From: Acetobacteraceae bacterium
GTDB lineage: Bacteria > Pseudomonadota > Alphaproteobacteria > Acetobacterales > Acetobacteraceae
NCBI GenBank assembly: GCA_947475245.1
Contig: CANJLW010000002.1
Location: 186,001 to 250,000 of the forward strand
Reading direction: 5' to 3'
Length of the DNA stretch: 64,000 nt
The notes beneath the pieces were generated by a model. The model made no database searches. It saw only the letters and a program-made list of their open reading frames with translations, and was not told the origin of the DNA. A program made the translations under genes and the position numbers. This document shows positions 47,668-59,946 of the stretch, one piece after another. The first letter of the stretch is position 1; each line of letters opens with the position of its first letter.

Positions 47668-47721
47668 CTGACGCAGACCCCTTAGCGGACCCCAACTACT
47701 GGATCGACGGAGCATACGACG

Positions 47722-48909
47722 ATGGGTAAGTCCAAATTCGAGCGCAATAAGCCGCACTGCAACATCGGCACGATCGGCCACGTCGATCATGGCAAGACGT
47801 CGCTGACGGCCGCCATCACCAAGGTGTTGGCCGAGACCGGCGGCGCCACCTTCACCGCCTATGACCAGATCGACAAAGCGCCCGAGGAAAAGGCGCGCGG
47901 CATCACGATTTCGACCGCGCATGTCGAATATGAAACCGCCAACCGCCACTACGCCCACGTAGACTGCCCCGGCCACGCTGACTATGTGAAGAACATGATC
48001 ACCGGCGCTGCGCAGATGGACGGCGCGATCCTGGTGGTGTCCGCCGCCGACGGCCCGATGCCCCAAACGCGGGAGCACATCCTGCTCGCGCGTCAGGTCG
48101 GCGTGCCGGCCCTCGTCGTGTTCCTGAATAAGATGGACATTGCCGACGCTGAGCTGGTTGAGTTGGTCGAACTCGAAGTGCGCGACCTTCTGACCAGCTA
48201 TCAGTTCCCCGGCGACGATATCCCCATCATCAAGGGTTCCGCTGTGTGCGCGCTCGAAGGCAAGCAGCCCGAGATCGGCCACGATGCGATCCTGGAGCTG
48301 ATGGCCGCGGTTGACGCCTATATCCCGCAGCCGGAACGCGTTCTGGATCGTCCCTTCCTGATGCCGATCGAAGACGTGTTCTCGATCTCCGGTCGCGGCA
48401 CCGTAGTGACCGGTCGCGTGGAGCGTGGCATTGTCCGGGTTGGCGAAGAAGTCGAAATCGTCGGCATCAAGGACACCGTGAAGACCGTCGTGACGGGCGT
48501 TGAAATGTTCCGCAAGCTGCTCGATCAGGGGCAGGCCGGCGACAACATCGGCGCGCTGCTGCGCGGCACGAAGCGTGAAGACGTCGAGCGTGGTCAGGTT
48601 CTGGCCAAGCCGGGTTCGATCACGCCGCACACGAAGTTCAAGGCCGAGGCGTACATCCTGACGAAGGAAGAGGGTGGCCGTCATACGCCGTTCTTCACCA
48701 ACTACCGTCCGCAGTTCTACTTCCGCACGACCGACGTGACGGGCGTGGTGAACCTGCCGGAAGGCGTCGAGATGGTGATGCCGGGCGACAACGTTTCGAT
48801 GGACGTCGAGCTGATCGCGCCGATCGCGATGGATGACGGGCTGCGTTTCGCGATCCGCGAAGGTGGCCGCACCGTCGGCGCCGGCGTGGTCGCCAGCATC
48901 TCGAAGTAA
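47722..48909 (+). CDS. tuf: elongation factor Tu
   Basis: '[23 protein letters not shown]', '[39 protein letters not shown]'. Confidence 0.99.
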   Translation: MGKSKFERNKPHCNIGTIGHVDHGKTSLTAAITKVLAETGGATFTAYDQIDKAPEEKARGITISTAHVEYETANRHYAHVDCPGHADYVKNMITGAAQMDGAILVVSAADGPMPQTREHILLARQVGVPALVVFLNKMDIADAELVELVELEVRDLLTSYQFPGDDIPIIKGSAVCALEGKQPEIGHDAILELMAAVDAYIPQPERVLDRPFLMPIEDVFSISGRGTVVTGRVERGIVRVGEEVEIVGIKDTVKTVVTGVEMFRKLLDQGQAGDNIGALLRGTKREDVERGQVLAKPGSITPHTKFKAEAYILTKEEGGRHTPFFTNYRPQFYFRTTDVTGVVNLPEGVEMVMPGDNVSMDVELIAPIAMDDGLRFAIREGGRTVGAGVVASISK

Positions 48910-48928
48910 TCGAGCTACAGACACGACC

Positions 48929-48959
48929 GTCGTCGCGTCGGGTTTCCCGGCGCGACGAC
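48929..48959 (+). promoter_or_regulatory. tuf-rpsJ intergenic hairpin
   Basis: gtcgtcgcg / cgcgacgac with inner cggg-ttt-cccg; no U-tract. Confidence 0.45.
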
Positions 48960-48999
48960 TGGACGATCGTCAAAGCGGCAGGACAGTTAAGAGCGAACC

Positions 49000-49308
49000 A
49001 TGGACAACCAGAATATCCGCATCAGGCTTAAGGCCTATGATCACCGCGTGCTGGACAACAGCACAAAGGAGATCGTGAACACGGCCAAGCGCACGGGTGC
49101 CAGGGTTCGCGGACCGATCCCGCTGCCGACCCATATTGAGCGTTTCACTGTCAACCGCTCGCCGCACGTCGACAAGAAGAGCCGCGAGCAGTTCGAGATT
49201 CGGACCCACCGTCGCTTGCTTGATATAGTCGAGCCGACGCCGCAAACAGTTGACGCTTTGATGAAACTCGACCTCGCCGCCGGCGTTGACGTCGAAATCA
49301 AGATCTGA
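49000..49308 (+). CDS. rpsJ: 30S ribosomal protein S10
   Basis: '[41 protein letters not shown]'. Confidence 0.98.
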   Translation: MDNQNIRIRLKAYDHRVLDNSTKEIVNTAKRTGARVRGPIPLPTHIERFTVNRSPHVDKKSREQFEIRTHRRLLDIVEPTPQTVDALMKLDLAAGVDVEIKI

Positions 49309-49324
49309 GGCCAGGGCAAAGATC

Positions 49325-50044
49325 ATGCGCACCGGATTGCTGGCCAAGAAGCTGGGTATGACTCGGCTGTTCAAAGACGACGGTACCCACGTGCCGGTTA
49401 CGGTTCTTCACCTGGATCAGGTGCAGGTCGTGGCCACGCGCACCATGGAAACCGACGGCTACACGGCCGTTCAGCTTGGCTGGGGTAAGGCGAAGGTGAA
49501 GAACGTCACCCAGCCGAACCGCGGGCACTATGCCAAGGCCAAGGTTGAACCGAAGAAGAAGCTCGTGGAATTCCGCGTGTCGGCCGACGCTCTGCTGGAG
49601 CCGGGCGCGACGCTGTCCGCCGAGCATTTCGTGGTCGGTCAGATCGTCGATGTTTGCGGGACGTCGCAGGGCAAGGGCTTTGCCGGTGCGATGAAGCGCT
49701 GGAACTTCGCGGGTCTCGAGGCCAGCCACGGCGTGTCGGTCAGCCATCGTAGCCATGGTTCCACGGGTAACCGTCAGGACCCAGGTAAGACCTTCAAGAA
49801 CAAGAAGATGGCCGGCCACATGGGCGTCGACCGGATCACGACCCTCAATCTTGAGGTCGCCGGCGTGGACGCGGACCGTGGCCTGCTGATGATCAAAGGC
49901 GCCGTCCCGGGTTCCAAGGGTGGCTATGTGCTGGTGCGCGACGCGATCAAGAAGCCCCGTCCGGCGAATTTGCCGTATCCGGCGGCTTTGTTGGCGCCCG
50001 CCCCGGTCGACACCCAGGCGGTTGAACCGCCGGCGGCAGGCTGA
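49325..50044 (+). CDS. rplC: 50S ribosomal protein L3
   Basis: '[16 protein letters not shown]', '[32 protein letters not shown]'. Confidence 0.98.
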   Translation: MRTGLLAKKLGMTRLFKDDGTHVPVTVLHLDQVQVVATRTMETDGYTAVQLGWGKAKVKNVTQPNRGHYAKAKVEPKKKLVEFRVSADALLEPGATLSAEHFVVGQIVDVCGTSQGKGFAGAMKRWNFAGLEASHGVSVSHRSHGSTGNRQDPGKTFKNKKMAGHMGVDRITTLNLEVAGVDADRGLLMIKGAVPGSKGGYVLVRDAIKKPRPANLPYPAALLAPAPVDTQAVEPPAAG

Positions 50045-50057
50045 GAGGCAACAGACG

Positions 50058-50705
50058 ATGCAAGTCGAGATCACCACCCTGGATAAGGGAACCGCTGGAA
50101 GCGCCGAGCTTCCGGACGAGTACTTCGCCGCCACGCCGCGCGCCGACATTATGGCGCGGGTCATTCACTGGCAGTTGTCCAAGCGTCGCTCGGGCAACCA
50201 CAAAGTGAAGGGCATGGCCGAGGTTTCGGGCACGACCAAGAAGCCGTATCGCCAGAAGGGCACGGGTAACGCGCGTCAGGGCAGCTTGCGCTCTCCGCAG
50301 TTCCGCACCGGTGGCGTGGTTCATGGTCCGGTCGTTCGGTCGCATGAATACGGCCTGAACAAAAAAGTCCGTCGTCTCGGGTTGATCTCGGCTCTGTCGC
50401 AGAAGGCAGCTGAAGGCAAGCTCGTGGTTCTGGACTCCGCCGGCGGCGTCACCAAAACCGGGGAGCTCGCGAAGAAGCTGAAGGCCCTGGGCTGGAAGTC
50501 GGCGTTGATCGTCGATCGTTCGGTGGATGACAGCTTCTTTCTGGCAAGCCGCAATCTGATTGGCTTCAATGTGCTGCCGACTGTTGGCGCGAATGTTTAT
50601 GACATCCTGAAGCATGACATTCTGGCCATCACGACGGCCGGGATCGCCGGACTGACGGAACGGCTGAATGGCGCGTCCGCCGCAAATGAGGGAGCAGAGG
50701 CATGA
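50058..50705 (+). CDS. rplD: 50S ribosomal protein L4
   Basis: '[33 protein letters not shown]'; start [11 protein letters not shown] at 50058. Confidence 0.98.
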   Translation: MQVEITTLDKGTAGSAELPDEYFAATPRADIMARVIHWQLSKRRSGNHKVKGMAEVSGTTKKPYRQKGTGNARQGSLRSPQFRTGGVVHGPVVRSHEYGLNKKVRRLGLISALSQKAAEGKLVVLDSAGGVTKTGELAKKLKALGWKSALIVDRSVDDSFFLASRNLIGFNVLPTVGANVYDILKHDILAITTAGIAGLTERLNGASAANEGAEA

Positions 50706-51028
50706 GCGAGACGAAAAAGCGCCAGCCGGTTCTGTCGCGCGAGGCGATGTACCAGATCATTCAGGCGCCGCTGATCACCGAAAAGTCGACCGCGCTGTCC
50801 GAAAAGGGCCAGGTCGTGTTTCGCGTGTCCACGGACGCGACGAAGCCCGAAATCAAGGCTGCGATCGAGGGTCTCTTCGGCGTGACCGTGCTCGGCGTCA
50901 ACACGCTCGTGCAAAAAGGGAAGACCAAGCGCTTCAAGGGGCGTCCGGGCCGGCGTTCGGACATGAAGAAGGCGTTTGTGCGGTTGGCTGAAGGTCAGTC
51001 GATCGATTTCACTACTGGCCTCGCATAA
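50702..51028 (+). CDS. rplW: 50S ribosomal protein L23
   Basis: '[43 protein letters not shown]'. Confidence 0.97.
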   Translation: MSETKKRQPVLSREAMYQIIQAPLITEKSTALSEKGQVVFRVSTDATKPEIKAAIEGLFGVTVLGVNTLVQKGKTKRFKGRPGRRSDMKKAFVRLAEGQSIDFTTGLA

Positions 51029-51040
51029 GGCGCGCGAGAG

Positions 51041-51871
51041 ATGGCACTCAGGCAATTTAATCCGGTCACGCCCAGCCTTCGCGGCACGGTTCTGATCGAT
51101 CGCGCTGACCTTTGGAAAGGCAAGCCCCTTAAGGGTTTGACCGAAGGACAGCACAGCAATGGCGGCCGCAACAATCATGGCCGGATCACCAGCCGGTTCC
51201 GTGGCGGCGGTCACAAGCAATCGTACCGCATCATCGACTTCAAGCGTCGCAAGTTCGACGTGCCTGCAGTTGTGGAGCGTCTGGAATACGACCCGAACCG
51301 CACCGCGTTCATCGCGCTGATCAAGTACCAGGATGGGGAACTGACCTACATTCTGGCGCCGCAGCGTCTCAAGGTTGGCGACACCGTTGTTGCGAGCGCT
51401 CGCGCCGATATCAAGCCGGGCAATGCGATGCCGTTGGCGACCATCCCGGTCGGCACGATCATCCACAATATCGAATTGAAGGTCGGCGCAGGCGGCAAGA
51501 TTGCGCGTTCGGCCGGAACCTATGCTCAGTTGGTCGGCAAGGATGCCGGGTACGCTCAGATCAAGTTGATGTCCGGTGAACTGCGCGTCGTCCGCGCGGA
51601 ATGCATCGCGTCGATTGGTGCCGTATCCAATCCGGACAACATGAACCAGAAGGTCGGCAAGGCCGGCCGTATGCGCTGGTTGGGTTTCCGGCCGCATAAC
51701 CGTGGCGTCGTCATGAACCCGGTCGACCATCCGCACGGCGGTGGCGAAGGTCGGAGCTCCGGCGGTCGTCATCCGGTCACGCCGTGGGGTAAGCCGACCA
51801 AGGGTTATAAGACTCGCACCAACAAGCGGACGGATAGCCTGATTATCCGTAGCCGCAGCAAAGGCAAGTAA
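51041..51871 (+). CDS. rplB: 50S ribosomal protein L2
   Basis: '[28 protein letters not shown]', '[31 protein letters not shown]'. Confidence 0.99.
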   Translation: MALRQFNPVTPSLRGTVLIDRADLWKGKPLKGLTEGQHSNGGRNNHGRITSRFRGGGHKQSYRIIDFKRRKFDVPAVVERLEYDPNRTAFIALIKYQDGELTYILAPQRLKVGDTVVASARADIKPGNAMPLATIPVGTIIHNIELKVGAGGKIARSAGTYAQLVGKDAGYAQIKLMSGELRVVRAECIASIGAVSNPDNMNQKVGKAGRMRWLGFRPHNRGVVMNPVDHPHGGGEGRSSGGRHPVTPWGKPTKGYKTRTNKRTDSLIIRSRSKGK

Positions 51872-51874
51872 GAC

Positions 51875-52153
51875 ATGGCGCGCTCTGTCTGGAAGGGTCC
51901 GTTCGTCGATGGCTATCTGCTCGCAAAAGCGGAAGCCTCGCGCGCGTCGAGCCGCAACGAGATCATCAAGATCTGGTCGCGTCGCTCGACCATCCTGCCA
52001 CAATTCGTCGGGCTGACTTTCGGCGTTTATAACGGCCACAAGTTCCTGCCGGTGCAGGTGAACGAGAACATGGTCGGTCATAAGTTCGGCGAGTTCTCGC
52101 CGACCCGGACGTTTACCGGTCACTCCGCCGACAAGAAGGCGAAACGAGGCTGA
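51875..52153 (+). CDS. rpsS: 30S ribosomal protein S19
   Basis: '[16 protein letters not shown]', '[26 protein letters not shown]'. Confidence 0.98.
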   Translation: MARSVWKGPFVDGYLLAKAEASRASSRNEIIKIWSRRSTILPQFVGLTFGVYNGHKFLPVQVNENMVGHKFGEFSPTRTFTGHSADKKAKRG

Positions 52154-52154
52154 C

Positions 52155-52556
52155 ATGAGCAAGCCAAACCAACCCCGCGCACTGGCGGAAAACGAGGCGC
52201 AGGCGATCGTCAGCAATCTGCGCGTTAGCCCGCGCAAGTTGAACCTGGTGGCCGCGATGATCCGGAATTTGCCGGCGCAGCGCGCGATCGCAACGCTGAC
52301 CTTCAGCAAGCGCCGTATCGCGCAGCAGGTCCGCAAGGCCCTGGAAAGCGCCATTGCGAACGCGGAAAACAATCACCAGCTCGATGTCGATCGCTTGGTC
52401 GTCGCTCGGGCAGAGGTCGGTCGTTCGATCGTCATGCGTCGCTTCCATGCGCGCGGTCGCGGCAAGGCGGCGCGCGTTGAAAAATGGTTCAGCCATTTGA
52501 AGATCGTCGTGGCCGAACGGGCACAAGCGCCCGAAGCCGAACAGGGAGCCGCGTAG
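52155..52556 (+). CDS. rplV: 50S ribosomal protein L22
   Basis: '[52 protein letters not shown]'. Confidence 0.97.
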   Translation: MSKPNQPRALAENEAQAIVSNLRVSPRKLNLVAAMIRNLPAQRAIATLTFSKRRIAQQVRKALESAIANAENNHQLDVDRLVVARAEVGRSIVMRRFHARGRGKAARVEKWFSHLKIVVAERAQAPEAEQGAA

Positions 52557-52557
52557 G

Positions 52558-53235
52558 ATGGGTCACAAAGTCAATCCGATCGGGCTCCGGCTCGGCATCA
52601 ACCGCACGTGGGACAGCCGCTGGTTTGCCGGTGCCGACTATGCTCGCCTGCTGCACGACGATTTCAAGCTGCGCGCTCATCTCCGTGACAAGCTGCGTGG
52701 CGCGGGCGTGTCGCGCGTTGTGATCGAGCGTCCGGCCAAGAAGCCGCGGATTACGATCTATGCGGCGCGTCCGGGTGTGGTCATCGGCAAGAAGGGTCAG
52801 GATATCGAGACCCTGAAGCGCGATCTGACGAAGATGGCGCGGGCCGAAGTTGCGCTGAACATCGTCGAAATCCGCAAGCCTGAAATCGACGCGACGCTCG
52901 TCGCCGAGAATATTGCTCAGCAGCTTGAGCGTCGGGTCGCCTTCCGTCGGGCCATGAAGCGCGCGGTTCAGTCCGCGATGCGTCTTGGCGCGCAGGGCAT
53001 TCGTATCAACTGCGGCGGTCGTCTAGGCGGCGCAGAAATCGCGCGTGTTGAATGGTATCGCGAAGGCCGCGTGCCCCTGCATACGCTGCGCGCGGATATC
53101 GATTTCGGCGTTGCGACCGCTAAGACAACCTATGGCACATGCGGCGTGAAGGTTTGGGTCTTTAAGGGAGAAATCCTGGCTCACGACCCGATGGCGCAGG
53201 ACCGCCGCGCCGCCGAACAAGCGCCGCAACGGTAA
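52558..53235 (+). CDS. rpsC: 30S ribosomal protein S3
   Basis: '[24 protein letters not shown]', '[20 protein letters not shown]'. Confidence 0.98.
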   Translation: MGHKVNPIGLRLGINRTWDSRWFAGADYARLLHDDFKLRAHLRDKLRGAGVSRVVIERPAKKPRITIYAARPGVVIGKKGQDIETLKRDLTKMARAEVALNIVEIRKPEIDATLVAENIAQQLERRVAFRRAMKRAVQSAMRLGAQGIRINCGGRLGGAEIARVEWYREGRVPLHTLRADIDFGVATAKTTYGTCGVKVWVFKGEILAHDPMAQDRRAAEQAPQR

Positions 53236-53253
53236 TGGAACGGTAATAGAACG

Positions 53254-53670
53254 ATGCTGTCACCGAAGCGCACAAAATACCGTAAGCAGCACAAGGGCCG
53301 GATCCATGGGCTTTCCAAGGGTGGCACCGCGCTGAATTTCGGGGCTTTTGGGCTTAAGGCCCTGGAGCCGGAACGGATCACCGCTCGTCAGATCGAATCC
53401 GCTCGTCGGGCGATCACGCGTGCGATGCGTCGCGCAGGCCGGGTTTGGATCCGGATTTTCCCGGATGTGCCGGTTTCGACAAAGCCTGCAGAAGTCCGCA
53501 TGGGCTCCGGCAAGGGATCGCCGGAATTCTGGGTTGCCCGCGTGGCGCCTGGCCGCATCATGTTCGAGATCGACGGTGTCACGCCGGAACTGGCGCGCGA
53601 AGCGCTTGCGTTGGGCGCGGCGAAGCTGCCGATCAAGACCAAGTTCATCGCGCGGATCGGAGACGCCTGA
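53254..53670 (+). CDS. rplP: 50S ribosomal protein L16
   Basis: '[56 protein letters not shown]'. Confidence 0.98.
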   Translation: MLSPKRTKYRKQHKGRIHGLSKGGTALNFGAFGLKALEPERITARQIESARRAITRAMRRAGRVWIRIFPDVPVSTKPAEVRMGSGKGSPEFWVARVAPGRIMFEIDGVTPELAREALALGAAKLPIKTKFIARIGDA

Positions 53671-53671
53671 T

Positions 53672-53896
53672 ATGGCCAAGTCGGCAATTCATAAGGCGGG
53701 TGACGTTCGGGCCAAGACCCCGGACGAACTGAACGCACTGCTGCTGGACCTGCGGAAAGAGCAATTCAACCTGCGCTTTCAGCGGGCGACCGGACAGCAG
53801 GAAGGCACGGGCCGTGTGCGCGAGGTGCGCCGCGAGATTGCCCGGGTGAAGACAATCTCGGCGGAGAAGCAACGCTCCGCCTCGGCTCAGTCGTAA
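53672..53896 (+). CDS. rpmC: 50S ribosomal protein L29
   Basis: '[47 protein letters not shown]'; ATG 53672. Confidence 0.95.
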   Translation: MAKSAIHKAGDVRAKTPDELNALLLDLRKEQFNLRFQRATGQQEGTGRVREVRREIARVKTISAEKQRSASAQS

Positions 53897-53908
53897 GGAG
53901 AGAGGGCG

Positions 53909-54181
53909 ATGCCAAGGCGCGTCCTGAGCGGTCGGGTGACCAGCGACAAGATGGACAAAACCATTACGGTTTTGGTTGATCGTCGCATCATGCACCCGCT
54001 GTATAAGAAGTTCATTCGTCGCTCCAAGAAGTATGCGGCGCATGACGAAGCCAACACCTGCAAGACCGGCGATCTGGTGCGGATCGAGGAATGCCGCCCG
54101 ATGAGCAAGCGCAAGACGTGGCTTGTGATCGAGCGCAACGGCCAGCGGCTCAATGAGCCGTCTGAAGGAGCCTCGGCATGA
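53909..54181 (+). CDS. rpsQ: 30S ribosomal protein S17
   Basis: '[47 protein letters not shown]'. Confidence 0.97.
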   Translation: MPRRVLSGRVTSDKMDKTITVLVDRRIMHPLYKKFIRRSKKYAAHDEANTCKTGDLVRIEECRPMSKRKTWLVIERNGQRLNEPSEGASA

Positions 54182-54546
54182 TCGGCGTAGAAGCAAACCT
54201 CGAAGTCGCGGACAATTCCGGCGCGCGTCGGGTGCAGTGCATCAAAGTGCTGGGTGGTTCCAAGCGTAAGACCGCTTCGGTCGGCGACGTGATCGTTGTG
54301 TCGGTCAAGGAAGCCATTCCCCGTGGTAAGGTGAAGAAAGGCGACGTCCACCAGGCGGTGATCGTGCGCACCAGCTTCCCGGTCCGTCGCGCCGATGGTT
54401 CCGCGATCCGGTTTGATCGGAACGCGGCGGTGCTGATCAACAAGCAGCAAGAGCCGATCGGAACCCGCATCTTCGGACCGGTCGTGCGCGAACTGCGCGG
54501 ACGCAAGTTCATGAAGATCATCTCCCTGGCGCCGGAGGTTCTGTAA
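54178..54546 (+). CDS. rplN: 50S ribosomal protein L14
   Basis: '[48 protein letters not shown]'. Confidence 0.98.
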   Translation: MIGVEANLEVADNSGARRVQCIKVLGGSKRKTASVGDVIVVSVKEAIPRGKVKKGDVHQAVIVRTSFPVRRADGSAIRFDRNAAVLINKQQEPIGTRIFGPVVRELRGRKFMKIISLAPEVL

Positions 54547-54866
54547 TGGCCGCGCGTATTCGTAAGGGCGATACAGTCCTTGTCATCAGCGGAGCCAGCA
54601 AGGGCCGCCGCGGTGAAGTGTTGCGGGTCATCCCCCGTGACGATCGGGCGATCGTGCAGGGTGTCGCCATGGCGACACGGCATGTGAAGCCGACGGGCAT
54701 GGGTCAGCCGGGTGGTATCCAGGAGCGGGAAGCGACGGTTCATCTGTCGAATCTGAAACTGGTCGATCCCACCTCGCAGCAGCCGACGAAGGTCGGCTTC
54801 CGGGTCCTCGACGATGGCCGCAAGGTTCGCGTCGCCAAGGCGACCGGCAACGTGATCGAAAGCTAG
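54546..54866 (+). CDS. rplX: 50S ribosomal protein L24
   Basis: '[46 protein letters not shown]'. Confidence 0.97.
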   Translation: MAARIRKGDTVLVISGASKGRRGEVLRVIPRDDRAIVQGVAMATRHVKPTGMGQPGGIQEREATVHLSNLKLVDPTSQQPTKVGFRVLDDGRKVRVAKATGNVIES

Positions 54867-54876
54867 GGCGCAGACG

Positions 54877-55578
54877 ATGAGTGGAACAAAGAATGCCTCG
54901 AAGGGAGCCGCCAAGGGCGCGGCTCGTGGTGGTGGCGGTCCGCGCGGCGCTCCGCCCCCGGGCAAGGAAGAACGTCGCGCGGCACGTAACGCCGATGCAT
55001 CCGGTGGCGTAGATCATGCGGTGGCATCTCCCGATGAGATGCCGCGCATGCAGAAGCGCTATCTGGAAGAGATCCGCGCGAAGTTGCAGGCGGAATTCGG
55101 CTACAAGAACCCCATGCAGGTGCCGCGGCTTGAAAAGGTCGTCATCAACATGGGCGTTGGCGAAGCGACCGGCGACCAAAAGAAGCTGGACGCCGCCGTG
55201 GCCGAACTGACGGCAATCAGTGGGCAAAAGCCGGTTAAGACGGTTGCGAAGAAGGCGATCGCCGGCTTCAAAATCCGTAAGGGTCTGCCGATTGGTTGCA
55301 AGGTCACGCTGCGCAAGGCGCGCATGTATGAATTTGTGGATCGGCTGCTGACAATCGCCCTGCCACGTGTCCGCGACTTCCGCGGCATCACCGGCAAAGG
55401 CTTTGACGGCCGGGGCAATTTCGCGATGGGCTTGAAAGAGCAGATCGTGTTCCCCGAGATCAACTACGATCGCGTCGACGCGGTTCGCGGGATGGACATC
55501 CAGTTCGTCACCACCGCGAAGACCGACGCGGAAGCGAAGGCCTTGCTAAAGGCTCTCGATCTACCGTTCGCTAATTAA
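54877..55578 (+). CDS. rplE: 50S ribosomal protein L5 (predicted low-complexity N-terminal extension; alternative start at 55039)
   Basis: Core '[69 protein letters not shown]' begins ~77 aa into the 233-aa ORF. Confidence 0.95.
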   Translation: MSGTKNASKGAAKGAARGGGGPRGAPPPGKEERRAARNADASGGVDHAVASPDEMPRMQKRYLEEIRAKLQAEFGYKNPMQVPRLEKVVINMGVGEATGDQKKLDAAVAELTAISGQKPVKTVAKKAIAGFKIRKGLPIGCKVTLRKARMYEFVDRLLTIALPRVRDFRGITGKGFDGRGNFAMGLKEQIVFPEINYDRVDAVRGMDIQFVTTAKTDAEAKALLKALDLPFAN

Positions 55579-55632
55579 GTTTTTTGGAAAACCGTCGGGT
55601 GCGCCCGACAGGTTCCGGAGGGTATAGACAGG

Positions 55633-55938
55633 ATGGCCAAGACGTCTCAGGTCAACCGTAACGCGATGCGCGAACGGATGGTCAAACGTGATAAGGCGAA
55701 GCGGCAGACACTTAAGGATGTGGTCATGGACCGCACCCTTCCGGTCGAAGATCGGTTCAATGCCGCGTTGAAGCTGGCGCAGCTGCCGCGTAACGGCGCG
55801 GCGGTCCGCGTTCGCCTGCGGTGTGAGCTGACCGGTCGTTCGCGTGGTAATTATCGTAAATTCAAGCTTTGCCGTATCGCTCTGCGCGACCTCGCGAGCG
55901 CGGGACAGATTCCCGGTATGGTCAAGGCGAGCTGGTAA
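55633..55938 (+). CDS. rpsN: 30S ribosomal protein S14
   Basis: '[62 protein letters not shown]'. Confidence 0.98.
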   Translation: MAKTSQVNRNAMRERMVKRDKAKRQTLKDVVMDRTLPVEDRFNAALKLAQLPRNGAAVRVRLRCELTGRSRGNYRKFKLCRIALRDLASAGQIPGMVKASW

Positions 55939-55950
55939 GGGGCGGGCGCA

Positions 55951-56349
55951 ATGTCATTATCCGATCCCCTGGGGGATATGCTGACCCGCATCCGGAACGC
56001 GCAACGCGCGCGTCATTCCGTGTGCGTGTCACCCGCTTCGAAGCTGCGGGCGAACGTCCTCGGCGTGCTGAAGCGCGAGGGTTATATCCGTGGTTACGCG
56101 GCCGAGGAAATTCGTCCCGGCATCGCGCAACTGCGCATCGAGCTGAAATACAGCGAGGGTGAACCGGTTATCAAGGAAATCACTCGTATTTCCAAACCTG
56201 GCCGTCGCGTCTACTCGAAGATCAGTGAGTTGCAGCGGGTTTATGCCGGTCTCGGCATTTCCATTCTGTCGACGCCGCGTGGCGTCATGAGCGATGCCGA
56301 GGCACGCGCCGCCAATGTTGGCGGCGAGATCCTCTGCCGCGTGTTCTGA
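55951..56349 (+). CDS. rpsH: 30S ribosomal protein S8
   Basis: '[21 protein letters not shown]', '[33 protein letters not shown]'. Confidence 0.98.
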   Translation: MSLSDPLGDMLTRIRNAQRARHSVCVSPASKLRANVLGVLKREGYIRGYAAEEIRPGIAQLRIELKYSEGEPVIKEITRISKPGRRVYSKISELQRVYAGLGISILSTPRGVMSDAEARAANVGGEILCRVF

Positions 56350-56362
56350 CGGAGGACATGGA

Positions 56363-56896
56363 ATGTCGCGCGTTGGAAAATATCCGGTCGAAATCCCGGC
56401 AGGCGTTCAGGTTGCGATCGCGGGTGGCGTTGTCACCGCGACCGGCAAACTGGGCGTGTTGAAAATGCCGTTGACCGAGCTCGTGGAAGCGACGGTCGAC
56501 GGTAATAAGGTGACGGTGAAGCCCGCCAGCAATCAGACGCAATCGCGGATGATGTGGGGAACGACCCGGGCCCTGATCGCTACGATGGTCAAAGGTGTGT
56601 CGACCGGCTTCCAGAAGTCGCTTGAGATCACCGGAACCGGTTATCGTGCGGCGGTGCAGGGTCCGAACCTTGAGATCAATCTTGGTTTCTCGCACCCCGT
56701 GATCTACCCGGTTCCCGAGGGGATCAAGATCAGCTGTGAGCGTCCGACCTCCATCAAGGTCGAAGGCATCGACAAGCGTCTTGTTGGCCAGGTTGCCTCG
56801 GAAATTCGGGCCTTCCGTCCGCCGGAACCCTACAAGGGTAAGGGCGCGCGCTATTCGGACGAGATTATCCGGCGCAAGGAAGGCAAGAAGAAATGA
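56363..56896 (+). CDS. rplF: 50S ribosomal protein L6
   Basis: '[19 protein letters not shown]', '[21 protein letters not shown]'. Confidence 0.98.
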   Translation: MSRVGKYPVEIPAGVQVAIAGGVVTATGKLGVLKMPLTELVEATVDGNKVTVKPASNQTQSRMMWGTTRALIATMVKGVSTGFQKSLEITGTGYRAAVQGPNLEINLGFSHPVIYPVPEGIKISCERPTSIKVEGIDKRLVGQVASEIRAFRPPEPYKGKGARYSDEIIRRKEGKKK

Positions 56897-56927
56897 TCGG
56901 CACGCAAGCGCAAGCGGATATTCATCC

Positions 56928-57290
56928 ATGAGTACCAAGCAAGACCTGCAAATCCGTCGGCGTACACGCCTGCGGTATCAGTTGCGTCAGAAGGCCTATG
57001 GCCGTCCCCGGCTGTCCGTGTTCCGGTCCGGCAAGAACATCTACGCGCAAGTGATCGACGACTCCGAAGGTCGCACCTTGGCCTCCGCATCGTCGCTCGA
57101 CAAGGATTTGCGCGACGCGCTGAAGACCGGGGCCGACAAGGCTGCGGCGTCGGCGGTCGGCAAGCTGGTTGCGGAACGGGCTTTGGCTGCCGGAGTCACG
57201 CAGGTGATCTTCGATCGCGGTTCCTATATCTATCACGGCCGCGTTAAAGCGCTGGCCGATGCCGCCCGCGAAGGCGGGCTGGACTTCTAA
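56928..57290 (+). CDS. rplR: 50S ribosomal protein L18
   Basis: '[34 protein letters not shown]', '[28 protein letters not shown]'; ATG 56928. Confidence 0.97.
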   Translation: MSTKQDLQIRRRTRLRYQLRQKAYGRPRLSVFRSGKNIYAQVIDDSEGRTLASASSLDKDLRDALKTGADKAAASAVGKLVAERALAAGVTQVIFDRGSYIYHGRVKALADAAREGGLDF

Positions 57291-57302
57291 GGACACAAGC
57301 GA

Positions 57303-57884
57303 ATGGCACGTGAACCCAGGGAAGGCGGCCGGGGTCGGGAGCGCGAGCGCGAGCCCGACGATGGCATCACCGATAAGCTGGTGACGATTAACCGCGTTGC
57401 GAAAGTGGTTAAGGGCGGTCGTCGTTTCGCCTTTGCCGCGCTCGTCGTGGTGGGCGATCAGAAGGGCCGCGTCGGCTATGGCGCCGGTAAGGCACGCGAA
57501 GTTCCGGAAGCGATCCGTAAGGCGACGGAGCGTGCCAAGCGCGGCATGATCCGCGTGCCGATGAAAGAAGGCCGCACGCTGCACCACGATGTCGAAGGGC
57601 ATTTTGGCGCGGGTAACGTTATTCTTCGCTCCGCGGCAGCCGGCACCGGCATCATCGCGGGCGGTCCGCTCCGCGCCGTCTTCGAATCGCTCGGTATCGG
57701 TGACGTCGTTGCCAAAAGCCTCGGCAGTCGGAACCCGCACAACATGGTGAAGGCTGCTTTTGCCGCGTTGCAGAAGTGCGCCAGCCCGCGTTCCGTCGCT
57801 ACGCGCCGTGGCAAGAAGGTTGCCGAACTCTTCGGTCGCCGTGAAACCCCGGCCGGTCAGCCAGAGGAGGCGGCGCATGCCTAA
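57303..57884 (+). CDS. rpsE: 30S ribosomal protein S5
   Basis: '[52 protein letters not shown]'. Confidence 0.98.
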   Translation: MAREPREGGRGREREREPDDGITDKLVTINRVAKVVKGGRRFAFAALVVVGDQKGRVGYGAGKAREVPEAIRKATERAKRGMIRVPMKEGRTLHHDVEGHFGAGNVILRSAAAGTGIIAGGPLRAVFESLGIGDVVAKSLGSRNPHNMVKAAFAALQKCASPRSVATRRGKKVAELFGRRETPAGQPEEAAHA

Positions 57885-58059
57885 GGTTCGCGTCACTCAG
57901 ATCGCGTCGCCGGCAGGTCGCAAGCCCGGCCAGAAAGAGACCCTGACGGGTCTCGGTCTGAACAAAATCCGCCGCACGCGGGAGTTGGAGGATACACCCT
58001 CCGTCCGCGGCATGATTCGCAAGGTGGCCCACCTGATCAAGGTGGAGGAGCTTTCCTGA
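57877..58059 (+). CDS. rpmD: 50S ribosomal protein L30
   Basis: '[58 protein letters not shown]'; ATG 57877. Confidence 0.95.
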   Translation: MPKVRVTQIASPAGRKPGQKETLTGLGLNKIRRTRELEDTPSVRGMIRKVAHLIKVEELS

Positions 58060-58060
58060 C

Positions 58061-58543
58061 ATGAACCTCAACGAACTGCGCGACAACCCCGGAGCGCGGC
58101 TCAAGTCCAAGCGGCTCGGCCGTGGCATTGGCTCGGGCAAGGGAAAGACTTCCGGCAAGGGCGTCAAGGGTCAGAAGGCACGCGAAGGCGTATCGCTGAA
58201 TGGCTTCGAAGGCGGTCAGCTTCCCATCTATCGGCGTCTGCCGAAGCGCGGATTCCATAACCTGTTCCGCAAGGTCTATGCGCCGGTGAACCTCGGTTCG
58301 CTTGATGCCGCGATCGCAGCGGGTAAGCTTGATGGCGCTCAGCCGATCACTGAAGCTATCCTTATCAAGGCGGGCCTGGCTCGCGGCGATAAGGACGGTG
58401 TGCGGCTGCTGGCGCGCGGTGAAATCACCCGTGCTGTGACGATCACGGTTTCCGGCGCTTCGGCGGCGGCAAAGGCCGCGGTCGAACAGGTCGGCGGCAG
58501 TGTTACGACCACGGTCGCGGTGGATGCGCCGGCGGAGGCTTAA
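58061..58543 (+). CDS. rplO: 50S ribosomal protein L15
   Basis: '[43 protein letters not shown]'. Confidence 0.97.
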   Translation: MNLNELRDNPGARLKSKRLGRGIGSGKGKTSGKGVKGQKAREGVSLNGFEGGQLPIYRRLPKRGFHNLFRKVYAPVNLGSLDAAIAAGKLDGAQPITEAILIKAGLARGDKDGVRLLARGEITRAVTITVSGASAAAKAAVEQVGGSVTTTVAVDAPAEA

Positions 58544-58608
58544 CAGCCCCGCTTGCGCCGCGGTCTTCCCCGGCTGACAATCAGGCCGCGACCACAGAGG
58601 GACACCCA

Positions 58609-59946
58609 ATGGCTTCCGCTGCCGAACAGCTTGCGGCCAACCTGAACCTTGGCGTTCTGTCCAAGGCCACCGAACTCAAGAAGCGCATCTGGTTCACTCT
58701 GGGTGCGCTGATTGTGTATCGGGTCGGCACCTATATTCCCGTCCCCGGCGTCGATGCGTCGGTGATGGCGGAAATGCTGCGCTCTCACGGCGGCGGCATT
58801 CTCGGCATGTTCGATATGTTCACGGGTGGTGCGCTGGGTCGCATGACTGTGTTCGCGTTGAATATCATGCCGTACATCAGCGCCAGCATCATTGTTCAGT
58901 TGATGTCCGCGGCCGTCCCGTCGATGGAAGCCTTGAAGAAAGAAGGCGAACAGGGGCGGAAGAAGCTCAACCAATATACCCGCTATCTGACGGTCCTGAT
59001 TGCGATGTTCCAGTCCTACGGGATTGCCGTGGGGTTGGAGAGTATGCGAGGCGCATTCGGGGGCGCGGTGCTTGATCCCGGCTGGTTTTTCCGAATTTCG
59101 TGCATGATCACGCTGGTTGGCGGCACGATGTTCCTGATGTGGCTTGGTGAGCAGATTACGGCTCGGGGCATCGGCAACGGCACCAGCCTGATCATTATGT
59201 CCGGGATCGTCGCGGGTCTGCCGTCGGCGTTGGTTAATCTGCTGGAACTGGGTCGAACCGGCGCGCTGTCGCCGTTCTTCATCCTGCTGTTCCTGGTGAT
59301 CGCCATCGGCACGATTGCGGCCATTGTGTATGTGGAGCGTGCGCAGAGGCGCATCCCCGTACAATATCCAAAACGCCAGGTCGGCAACCGCATGTTCGGC
59401 GGTGATTCGACCCACATGCCGTTGAAGATCAATACCTCCGGGGTCATCCCGCCGATCTTCGCCAGCTCGATCCTGTTGATTCCCGCGACCTTGGCGGGGC
59501 TTACGACGGATGGGCCGAGCTGGTTGCAGTTTATCTCGGCGCAGTTGGCGCATGGGCAGCCGCTGTATATGGCGATGTATGCGGCGATGATCGTGTTCTT
59601 CGCCTATTTCTACACGGCGGTTGTGTTCAATCCCGAAGAGACGGCGGACAACCTCAAGAAGTACGGCGGCTTCGTGCCCGGTATTCGTCCCGGTTCGGCG
59701 ACGGCTGCCTATTTCGACAAGGTCCTGACCCGACTGACGACCGTCGGCGGCATCTATCTTGTCGTGATCTGTCTGCTGCCGGAGATTTTGATCAGCGAAT
59801 ATGGGGTTCCGTTCTACTTTGGCGGCACGTCGATTTTGATCGTGGTGTCCGTGACCATGGACACGGTAACGCAGATCCAGTCCCACCTGTTGGCGCACCA
59901 ATACGAGGGGCTGATCCGCAAGGCACGGGTGAAGGGACGCCGGTGA
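58609..59946 (+). CDS. secY: preprotein translocase subunit SecY
   Basis: '[28 protein letters not shown]', '[27 protein letters not shown]'. Confidence 0.98.
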   Translation: MASAAEQLAANLNLGVLSKATELKKRIWFTLGALIVYRVGTYIPVPGVDASVMAEMLRSHGGGILGMFDMFTGGALGRMTVFALNIMPYISASIIVQLMSAAVPSMEALKKEGEQGRKKLNQYTRYLTVLIAMFQSYGIAVGLESMRGAFGGAVLDPGWFFRISCMITLVGGTMFLMWLGEQITARGIGNGTSLIIMSGIVAGLPSALVNLLELGRTGALSPFFILLFLVIAIGTIAAIVYVERAQRRIPVQYPKRQVGNRMFGGDSTHMPLKINTSGVIPPIFASSILLIPATLAGLTTDGPSWLQFISAQLAHGQPLYMAMYAAMIVFFAYFYTAVVFNPEETADNLKKYGGFVPGIRPGSATAAYFDKVLTRLTTVGGIYLVVICLLPEILISEYGVPFYFGGTSILIVVSVTMDTVTQIQSHLLAHQYEGLIRKARVKGRR

